From JAICLL01 sp035252155 (GTDB lineage: Bacteria > Planctomycetota > Planctomycetia > Pirellulales > JAICIG01): a DNA stretch of 18,365 nt. Location: contig DATFDL010000179.1 of NCBI GenBank assembly GCA_035252155.1, forward strand, positions 1 through 18,365. The letters are read 5' to 3'. A model generated the notes under the pieces. It did no database searches, was not told the DNA's origin, and saw only the letters and a list, made by a program, of their open reading frames with translations. Every line of letters starts with the position of its first letter. The stretch's first letter is position 1. Below, piece by piece: positions 12,126-18,365 of the stretch. Position numbers and translations under genes: made by a program.

Positions 12126-14585
12126 ATGCCCCACCCCAAGCAGCCTCCCCCCACGCCCGAAAAAAGCGGCTCGGCCGCCAAAGCGCATCTCAATGCGCTG
12201 ACGACGGTGCTGCGCCGCCTGGCCGCCTGGTCATGGCGCAACCCGTTGCAAGCCGGCATTATGGTGGGCATCGTGCTGTTGCCGGTCGCGCCAATTCTGG
12301 TGGTGCAGATCGCGCTGGGCCGTCACCAGCGGCCCACCACCGTCAAGCACATGCCCGAAGAGGCGCTGGCCGCGCTCGACACGGGCGATTTCGGCGAAGC
12401 CGTCGCGATTGTTCGGTTGTTCGGCGGCGACGAGCCGATGACAGCCGACGAAATGATTGCCAAGCCGTTTGTCATGGGCGCCGTCAACGATCACCGGGCC
12501 GCCCGGATGCTGGGCCGCGAGCAGCGGCGATATCGGCTGCTGGCCGCGCGATGGCTGACCGAGGCCCGCAAACTCGGGTTTCCGCCCGGCCGCGAAGCGC
12601 AGGGACTCTATCTGCTGGGCAAGAACCTCTATCTCGGCGGACAGATCGCCGAGAGCATGCCGATCATGCAAGAGGCGTTGCCGCTGAACGAAGCGCACGC
12701 CAGCGAGCTGCACCGATTGTTGGCCGGCGCTTATCTCGACCAGCCCCAGCCGCAGTGGGCTGAAGCGCTCGCGCACAGCACACAGTATTTAGCCAATGAA
12801 TCGTTGTCGGAGGCCGAGCGGCAGGCGGCGCTGTTGGAGCGCGGCAAGATTGAGTTTGGCCTGGCCGATTACGCGAAGTGCCGGGAGACGCTCGACTTAA
12901 TCCCGGCCGATTCGCCTCTGGCCAACGACGTGGCGGTGATGCGTGCGCTCTTGGCCATCGAAGAGGCGCGGACCTTGGCCGAGGGCCACACTCCGCCTTC
13001 GGCGGCGGCGTTGGAAAAATATCGGGCCGCGCTGGCGATTCTTCCCGCGGCATCGAAAGTGACGGGGGCATCGCCAGCGACGATGGCGGCCATCGAGTAC
13101 CTGCGGGGAATCTGCCAACTCGAGATGGGCGACGAGGCGGGCGCACTGGAACAGCTTGAACGGACGCATGCCCATTACCGCGACACCGATGCCGGCTTTG
13201 CGGCGGGCTACGCGGCGGGCGAGCGGCTGCGCCGCTTGGGCCGCACGGTCGAAGCCATGCAGTGGTATCGCGGCGCGCTGGGGGCCGTCGATTCCGAGGC
13301 AACCTTCAAAAACCGCTGGGTCACGCTCGACAGCCTGCGCAGCAGCTCGCTCGACGCCTACCAGGAGTTCTTGCGGCGGCAACAGTTCGAAGCGGCCGTC
13401 GAGCTGGCCGGGCTGTTGCGGCCGGTGTTTTCGCCCGCCCGCTCGGTGCAGTTGCAGGCGCAGGCCCGCGCCCAATGGGGCCGGCACCTGCTGACGCAGG
13501 CCGCAGGCGCGACACCCGACAAAGCCGGCCCCTTGACGGCCGACGGCCGCCGGCAACTGCGCGAGGCGGGCCGGCTTTATCATCGGCTGGCCGATTTGCG
13601 AACCGCCTCGCGCGAGTATCCCGATGACTTGTACGACGCAGCCGAGGCCGACCTGGCCGGGCATAACTACACCGGCGCCATCGAAAGTTTTCAGAAGTAT
13701 CTGAGCGTCGAATCGCGCCGCCGCCGACCTCGGGTGCTTGTGGCGCTCGGCGAAGCGCTGTTGGCCCAGGGCCGTCCGGCCGAGGCCCTGAAGTCGCTTC
13801 AGGAGTGCATTGAAGTCCATCCGCGCGATCCCGCCACGTTCGAGGGCCGATTGTTGGCCAGCCGGGCCTACTGGGAAGAGGGCAAGCTGGAGCCCGCCGA
13901 GCGCCTGCTGCTGGAAAACTTGACCGGCGATGCTCTGGAGCCGGCGAGCAGTGAATGGCGTCAGTCGTTGTTTGCGTTGGGCAGGCTGCTTTATCAGGCC
14001 GGGCGATATACCGAGGCCATCCGCCGGCTCGAAGAAGCCGCCGCGCGCTATCCCAATGCTCCCGAAGCCCCCGAGACCCGTTACTTGGCGGCCGAAAGTT
14101 ACCGCCGCAGCGCGCTGGCCGTGCAGCAGCAAGCCACTCAAGAGGCCACGGCCGAGGGCCGCTTGGCCCGCCGCCGCGAATGGACGCAATTGCTCGAAGA
14201 CGGCCTCGAGCGATTCGAGCAAGAGCTCAACGCCATGATCAACCGTCAAGACCAGCGGGCCTTGTCGGCGCTGGAAGAGACGATCTTGCGCAATTGCTAC
14301 TTTGCCCGCGGCGCCGTGTTGTTTGAGCTCGGTCGCTACCCGGAAGCAATCCAAGCCTATGCCAGCGCCACCAATCGCTATCAACAAACGCCCGAAGTGC
14401 TCGACGCCTACGTGCAGATTGCCGCCTGCTATCGGCGGCTGGGCCAAGAGATCGACGCGCGGAGCACGCTCGAACAAGCCAAATATACGTTGAAGCATTT
14501 GCCCGACGACGCCAACTTCGACGAAACCACCAACTACAGCCGCGACGAGTGGGTGCGACTGCTCGACACCTTGGGAACGTTGTAA
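12126..14585 (+). CDS. Membrane-anchored tetratricopeptide repeat protein
   Basis: An 819-aa protein from the ATG at 12126. The frame is open from 12033, but the 31 extra residues look noncoding and neither start has a clear ribosome binding site. One membrane segment lies at about 41-65 (AGIMVGIVLLPVAPILVVQIALG), then about 750 residues of helical TPR-type repeats, for example AKCRETLDLIPADSPL, GAIESFQKYLSVE, GRPAEALKSLQECIEVHPRDP, YTEAIRRLEEAAARYPNAPEAPETRYLAAESY and RYPEAIQAYASATNRYQQTPEVLDAYVQIA. The repeats should stand on one side of the membrane, probably the outer (periplasmic) side, as protein-binding scaffold. Its TAA overlaps the next ATG by one base, so it is the first gene of a unit with the FlgN-like, kinase and regulator genes. 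The specific partner is unknown. Confidence 0.8.
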   Translation: MPHPKQPPPTPEKSGSAAKAHLNALTTVLRRLAAWSWRNPLQAGIMVGIVLLPVAPILVVQIALGRHQRPTTVKHMPEEALAALDTGDFGEAVAIVRLFGGDEPMTADEMIAKPFVMGAVNDHRAARMLGREQRRYRLLAARWLTEARKLGFPPGREAQGLYLLGKNLYLGGQIAESMPIMQEALPLNEAHASELHRLLAGAYLDQPQPQWAEALAHSTQYLANESLSEAERQAALLERGKIEFGLADYAKCRETLDLIPADSPLANDVAVMRALLAIEEARTLAEGHTPPSAAALEKYRAALAILPAASKVTGASPATMAAIEYLRGICQLEMGDEAGALEQLERTHAHYRDTDAGFAAGYAAGERLRRLGRTVEAMQWYRGALGAVDSEATFKNRWVTLDSLRSSSLDAYQEFLRRQQFEAAVELAGLLRPVFSPARSVQLQAQARAQWGRHLLTQAAGATPDKAGPLTADGRRQLREAGRLYHRLADLRTASREYPDDLYDAAEADLAGHNYTGAIESFQKYLSVESRRRRPRVLVALGEALLAQGRPAEALKSLQECIEVHPRDPATFEGRLLASRAYWEEGKLEPAERLLLENLTGDALEPASSEWRQSLFALGRLLYQAGRYTEAIRRLEEAAARYPNAPEAPETRYLAAESYRRSALAVQQQATQEATAEGRLARRREWTQLLEDGLERFEQELNAMINRQDQRALSALEETILRNCYFARGAVLFELGRYPEAIQAYASATNRYQQTPEVLDAYVQIAACYRRLGQEIDARSTLEQAKYTLKHLPDDANFDETTNYSRDEWVRLLDTLGTL

Positions 14586-15052
14586 TGCCCGACGCCCACA
14601 CTATCCTCTGCGAAACCGACCTGCTGCTCGAATTGGCCGGGCTGAGGCAAAACTGTCTGGAGCAACTGCGCACTTTGGGCCGCCGGCAACTGGAACTCAT
14701 CGAAACCCAAGACATGACGCAGTTGCTCAACGTGCTGGCTGCCAAGCACCGCCTGCTGATCGAGTTGCAGCAACTCGAACGCCGGCTCGATCCATTCCGC
14801 GGCCAAGACCCGCAGGCGCGACGTTGGCGCACGTCCGAGTTGCACGAGCGGTGCGCCCGCACGATCGCGGCATCGGAGCAATTGTTCCGCGAAGTGCTCG
14901 AGCAAGAGCGGGTGGCCGAAACCAGCCTGCGCCGGCACCGCGACGAAGCCGCCGCTCGACTTCACGGCGCACAATTGGCCAGCCACGCGCGTGGCGCGTA
15001 CGTTCAACAGGCACCTCATACCGGGCGACTCGATGTCATCAGCGAACGATAG
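14585..15052 (+). CDS. FlgN-like helical coiled-coil protein, possible flagellar chaperone
   Basis: A 155-aa, almost fully helical protein. It has long amphipathic helices (about 10-68 and 78-138), typical motifs ELIETQDMTQLLNVLAAKHRLL, and a dPqaRrW turn near 75-81. The pattern (repeated helix, then 'Q..LI...D...LL..L..K..L', then a long helix) resembles FlgN, the cytoplasmic chaperone for the hook-filament junction proteins, but sequence identity to a proven FlgN cannot be judged here. The ATG overlaps the stop of the TPR gene (TAATG). Its end overlaps the following kinase gene. The context with a kinase and a sigma54 activator fits flagellar control. Confidence 0.6.
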   Translation: MPDAHTILCETDLLLELAGLRQNCLEQLRTLGRRQLELIETQDMTQLLNVLAAKHRLLIELQQLERRLDPFRGQDPQARRWRTSELHERCARTIAASEQLFREVLEQERVAETSLRRHRDEAAARLHGAQLASHARGAYVQQAPHTGRLDVISER

Positions 15053-15920
15053 CATGATTTTGACCGACGCGTGCGAGCGGCCCGACGCCGAGGCGGCGTT
15101 GCTTGACGCCGGCGCCGACCTGGAAACCGTCTTGGCCGCCTGGCACGGCGCCACGCTGCGATTGGAGCAGACGCACGAAGCGCTGCGGGCCGAAGTCCAC
15201 CGCCTGACCGACGAGCTGGAAGTCAAGAACCGCGAGCTGGCTCGCAAGAACCGGCTGGCCGATCTGGGCCAGGTCGCCTCGCACGTGGCCCACGAAGTGC
15301 GCAATAACCTGGTGCCCGTGGCGCTCTATCTCAGTGTCTTGCGGCGGCGCGTGGCCAACGACGGCGCCAGCATCGCGGCGCTCGACAAGATCGAGTCGGG
15401 CTTTACGTCGCTCGACGCCACGGTGAACGACCTGCTGAATTTCGCCGCCGAGCGCGATCCGCAGATCGCGCGGGTACCGCTGCGAACCTTGGTGGCCGAT
15501 CTGCAATCGTCGCTTGCTCCGCAGTTGGCCGCCCAGGCGATCGAGATGTCGGTGCAGGTTCCGCCGCGTCTGGTGGTCGCCGCCGACCGCGACATGCTGC
15601 GGCGGGCGATCCTCAACATCGCGCTCAACGCCCTGGACGCCATGCCGGGCGGCGGCCACTTAACCATCGCCGCCGCCGAGCAGGCCGACGGAGTGGTGCT
15701 CGAGATCTCCGACACGGGGCCGGGGCTCTCGGACGATGCCCGGCGGCGCGCCTTCGAGCCGTTCTTCACCACAAAATCGACCGGCACCGGCCTGGGCCTG
15801 GCCATCGTCTATCGCATGGCAGAGGCTCATGGCGGCGAAGCGACTATCGCCAACCGGCCGGCCGGCGGCGCTTGTTTTACCCTGCGGCTTCCTCACCGTA
15901 ACACCGACGAGTTCGCATGA
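15033..15920 (+). CDS. Soluble sensor histidine kinase, NtrB/FlgS-like
   Basis: A 295-aa protein from the ATG at 15033, which overlaps the preceding gene by 20 bases; ATGs at 14991 and 15054 are alternatives and none has a strong site. No membrane segment is present. An N-terminal coiled coil (about 40-75) leads to the H-box ASHVAHEVRNNL, with phosphoacceptor His87, then the N-box NIALNALDAMPGG, the G1 box DTGPGL, the F-box FEPFFTTK and the G2 box GTGLGLAIVY. It autophosphorylates with ATP and most likely passes phosphate to the regulator that starts within its last codons (ATGA overlap). The input signal is probably protein-bound and cytoplasmic. It lacks a recognisable PAS domain. Confidence 0.88.
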   Translation: MSSANDSMILTDACERPDAEAALLDAGADLETVLAAWHGATLRLEQTHEALRAEVHRLTDELEVKNRELARKNRLADLGQVASHVAHEVRNNLVPVALYLSVLRRRVANDGASIAALDKIESGFTSLDATVNDLLNFAAERDPQIARVPLRTLVADLQSSLAPQLAAQAIEMSVQVPPRLVVAADRDMLRRAILNIALNALDAMPGGGHLTIAAAEQADGVVLEISDTGPGLSDDARRRAFEPFFTTKSTGTGLGLAIVYRMAEAHGGEATIANRPAGGACFTLRLPHRNTDEFA

Positions 15921-17368
15921 ACAAAAAACCAAACCATCACCGTGATCCAGCCGGCCGGCACGTGCTCACCGTCCGCCCCGCGCCGCTGCACGGCCGCGTG
16001 CTGGTGGTCGACGACCACCGCCAAGCCCGTGAGTCGATGGCCGACGTATTGCGCCAGGCCGGGCATCAGGTCGAGTGCGTCTCGAGCGCCATCGAAGCCC
16101 TCAAGTTGCTCGACCGCGTCAGCTTCGACGTGGTGATCACCGACTTGCAGATGCCGGGCATGAGCGGGCTCGAATTTGTCCGCCGACTCGAAAAGCGGCC
16201 GCACGGCGCGCAAGTGGTGATGGTCACCGCCTACGCCACCGTGGCTTCGGCCGTCGATGCCATGCGCCACGGCGCCTTCGATTACATCGAAAAGCCCTTC
16301 GCCGCCGACCGGTTGGAAAACCTGGTCGAGCGGGCGATCGGGCATGGCCGCCTGATCGATGCCGGGCAAAGTTTGCAGCCCTCGCAGGCCGCCGGCGAGC
16401 TGCCCGCCATGATCGGTTCGAGTCCGCTGATGCAAAAGCTGCGCGAACGCATCGCGCGGGCCGCGCCCACATCGGAAACCATTTTGATCATGGGCGAAAG
16501 CGGCACCGGCAAAGAGCTGGTGGCCCGCGCCGTACACGCGGCCAGCTCGCGGGCGGCGACGCCTTTGGTCGGGCTGAATTGCCCGGTGCTTTCGGCGCAA
16601 CTGATGGAGAGCGAACTGTTCGGCCACGAGCGCGGCGCTTTCACCGGCGCCGACACTCCGCGCACCGGCCGCTTTGAGCTGGCCGAGGGCGGCACCATCC
16701 TGCTCGATGAAATCAGCGAGATCGACCCCACACTGCAGGCCAAGCTGCTGCGGGTGTTGCAAGAGCGGACCTTCGAGCGCGTCGGATCGAGTGAAACTCG
16801 ACAAGTTGACGTGCGCGTGCTGGCCACGACCAATCGCGACTTGCGGGCCGAAGTGGCCGCGGGGCGGTTTCGCGAAGACTTGTTCTTTCGCCTGGCGGTC
16901 ATCCCGCTGGAAGTGCCGCCCCTGCGCCGCCGCCGCGAAGACATTGCGGAGCTGGCCGATCATTTTCTCAATCGCTCCGCCGCACGGCTGCATCGCGATG
17001 CGTGCGCCTTGGCGCCAGCCGCCCGTGATTTGCTCACTCACTATCATTGGCCGGGCAACGTGCGCGAACTGGAAAACATCATCACGCGTGCCAGCGTGCT
17101 CAACACCGGCGCGGCGATCGACGCCGACGACCTGCGGCCCTGGCTGATCGACTCTTCCGACGATCGGGCCGCCACCGAAGAGCATCTGCCGTTGGGCTTG
17201 AGTTTGCGTGAGATGGAGCGAAAACTGATCGAGGCCACGCTCGACCATTTTGACGGCCACCGGGCGAAAACTGCCGAGGCCCTGGGCATCGGCCTGCGCA
17301 CGCTGTCCGGCAAGCTGAAGGAATATGGCTACGCCCCCCGCGCCAAGCACTGCGCCAAGGCGGCATAG
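15917..17368 (+). CDS. NtrC-family sigma54-dependent response regulator
   Basis: A 483-aa protein with the standard three parts. The receiver domain (about 26-140) has Asp32/Asp33, phosphoacceptor Asp76 in ITDLQMPG, Thr104 and Lys127. The AAA+ domain (about 164-400) has Walker A GESGTGKE (193-200), the sigma54 contact loop GAFTGA (240-245), Walker B ILLDE (261-265), and FRED (318-321). A Fis-type helix-turn-helix (about 435-475) contains HRAKTAEALGIGLRTLSGKLKEYGY. It activates sigma54 promoters after phosphorylation by the overlapping kinase (ATGA junction). With the FlgN-like neighbour, the likely targets are flagellar or surface-structure genes, but no -24/-12 site was identified in this window. 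Confidence 0.93.
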   Translation: MNKKPNHHRDPAGRHVLTVRPAPLHGRVLVVDDHRQARESMADVLRQAGHQVECVSSAIEALKLLDRVSFDVVITDLQMPGMSGLEFVRRLEKRPHGAQVVMVTAYATVASAVDAMRHGAFDYIEKPFAADRLENLVERAIGHGRLIDAGQSLQPSQAAGELPAMIGSSPLMQKLRERIARAAPTSETILIMGESGTGKELVARAVHAASSRAATPLVGLNCPVLSAQLMESELFGHERGAFTGADTPRTGRFELAEGGTILLDEISEIDPTLQAKLLRVLQERTFERVGSSETRQVDVRVLATTNRDLRAEVAAGRFREDLFFRLAVIPLEVPPLRRRREDIAELADHFLNRSAARLHRDACALAPAARDLLTHYHWPGNVRELENIITRASVLNTGAAIDADDLRPWLIDSSDDRAATEEHLPLGLSLREMERKLIEATLDHFDGHRAKTAEALGIGLRTLSGKLKEYGYAPRAKHCAKAA

Positions 17369-17399
17369 CTCGCCTTGTCGGTTGCCTAGCAGTTGCCGG

Positions 17400-18290
17400 T
17401 CAACGCGCTTCTTCCGCTTCGATTTGTCCGACCAGTTCACTTGCCTCCTGATGGGTGATGCGGCCGGCTCGTACCAGGAGGGTAATTGCGAGGAAATCGG
17501 CGCCGTGGAGCTGAATCAGTTCACGAGCTAACTGGCCCACCTCGTCCGCGGGCAACTTTCTCCAGTCCGGACGCTGCCGCTGGGTTGTCGCGGCAATTCT
17601 TACGTGCCTTCCGAGCTCCGCAAGCGTCCGCCCGATCGACGGCCTGATCAGAGGACCGTGGCCGCTGAGCCAGATCACGCGAAGAACCGAGGGGCTCACA
17701 AGCCAGACCGGATACGGATGCCCGCTGCGAAACTGCGCCTTCTTGGAAGAGGGTCGCTCCGAGGCGGGCTGCAACCGCAGGTTTTTCAGGGCCGCTTTCA
17801 ACTCGTCCGTTTGCTCGTGGTTCAATCGAATCTCGAGGAACTCGTCTTTCCAGAGTGTAGATCCACCGATGTCATAGCCCTGGCTGCCGGTGCCGGCCAT
17901 TTTCGAAGGGGTCGAGTACCGCTCAGTGTGCCTGCCGACCGTGCTGATCTCGCCATAGTCGAATCGCACAACCGTATCTTCCGCCGAGACTTTGTCGCCA
18001 TACGCGCGCAGATTGAGCCAGAGGCCCTCGGGGCCAATGAGAAGCAGCCAGTTTGATGCGCGGAACATCGCCGCCACATCGCGTAGCAGCAGCGCGAGCA
18101 TGATGATGCCTGCAGCAATGCCCAGCCAGAGGAGCCATGGTTTCCGGAAGTTCCAGCCAAGCACTGGCGGAATGGCGAGTACGCCGCTCCAAACAAGGAA
18201 CCGCACGACGCCGGCCAATCGCGACTGTCGGCACCACATTCCCACTGCCTGCGCATCAGTCGGCAGTTCGGCGGCCGAGTGGATCCGCAT
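17400..18290 (-). CDS. Unknown membrane protein with two N-terminal TM segments
   Basis: A 296-aa protein that I do not recognise. Two hydrophobic segments lie at about 27-46 (VVRFLVWSGVLAIPPVLGW) and 51-68 (PWLLWLGIAAGIIMLALLL), leaving most of the chain (about 75-296) on one side, by the charge pattern probably the cytoplasm. The segment after the membrane, NWLLLIGPEGLWLNLRAYGD to EIRLNHEQTDEL, has the feel of a PH-like membrane-associated beta domain, but this is only a resemblance. The C-terminus is charged (ELVGQIEAEEAR). GAGGGGA lies six bases before the ATG. It is convergent to the regulator gene, with only 31 bases between and no clear terminator. Confidence 0.75.
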   Translation of the reverse strand: MRIHSAAELPTDAQAVGMWCRQSRLAGVVRFLVWSGVLAIPPVLGWNFRKPWLLWLGIAAGIIMLALLLRDVAAMFRASNWLLLIGPEGLWLNLRAYGDKVSAEDTVVRFDYGEISTVGRHTERYSTPSKMAGTGSQGYDIGGSTLWKDEFLEIRLNHEQTDELKAALKNLRLQPASERPSSKKAQFRSGHPYPVWLVSPSVLRVIWLSGHGPLIRPSIGRTLAELGRHVRIAATTQRQRPDWRKLPADEVGQLARELIQLHGADFLAITLLVRAGRITHQEASELVGQIEAEEAR

Positions 18291-18302
18291 CAGCCGTCCC
18301 CT

Positions 18303-18326
18303 CGCCGGCCTTGCTTCGGGCCGGCG
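18303..18326. other. GC-rich hairpin upstream of the membrane protein gene
   Basis: CGCCGGCC (18303-18310) and GGCCGGCG (18319-18326) form an 8-bp stem with an 8-base loop, 13 bases upstream of the start at 18290. No T-run follows. It may be a leader structure or the end of an unseen transcript beyond the window. Confidence 0.4.
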
Positions 18327-18365
18327 CGCAGCAAGGCTCGCACGTCGGACTCTAATTGCGGAACT

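Noticed and set aside
12897..14498. 533-aa minus-strand open frame
   Set aside because: Shadow of the TPR gene in GC-rich DNA; low-complexity Gly/Ala/Arg composition and no ribosome binding site.
15893..17440. 515-aa minus-strand open frame
   Set aside because: Antisense to the sigma54 activator gene, whose motifs are complete; composition is typical of a shadow frame.

Overview
The window looks like a piece of a planctomycete-type (Planctomycetota) chromosome. The signs are two GYF_2-domain proteins with Pro-rich linkers and a single membrane anchor, a large anchored TPR protein, a sigma54 activator with a soluble histidine kinase, and GC-rich coding sequence in the right half. This assignment is inference, because no rRNA or other marker gene is present.

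The left half (1 to about 9.1 kb) is accessory DNA, less GC-rich by eye and mostly read leftward. Positions 3789 to 1 hold four tightly spaced minus-strand genes: an unknown 122-aa protein; a 547-aa protein with five zinc-ribbon repeats and a C-terminal PD-(D/E)XK/EDxHD-like nuclease; a 401-aa protein with a TIR/deoxyribosyltransferase-like N-terminal domain; and a small protein that runs off the window through an in-frame 18-bp tandem repeat. This is the best candidate for an undescribed, possibly defence-related, system. A SWIM-zinc-finger DDE transposase gene follows at 4005-5399. After it come a tiny membrane-peptide ORF with a terminator, a short tRNA-Leu-like fragment, two paralogous GYF_2 membrane proteins read leftward, and a small zinc-ribbon protein.

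The noncoding DNA of the accessory part is rich in RNA-like structure. On the minus strand, 8220-7998 carries four hairpins in a row, each closed by a GNRA tetraloop, and ends in a U-tract, so it is a candidate structured RNA. Positions 8811-9114 hold a 34-aa ORF whose ribosome binding site and start lie in a 13-bp hairpin, then a long GCAA-capped stem and a terminator. A strong opposite-strand terminator lies just upstream, a layout resembling type I toxin-antitoxin loci. A simpler version of the same arrangement lies at 5402-5649.

The right half (9.4 to 18.3 kb) is GC-rich core-like DNA read rightward. It begins with a sugar phosphate isomerase/epimerase-like gene closely followed by a GlcD-type FAD oxidase. 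A likely operon follows: TPR protein, FlgN-like coiled-coil protein, histidine kinase and NtrC-type sigma54 activator, joined by start/stop overlaps at the last three junctions. This is plausibly a motility-linked two-component module. An unrecognised two-TM membrane protein lies convergent to it at the right edge.
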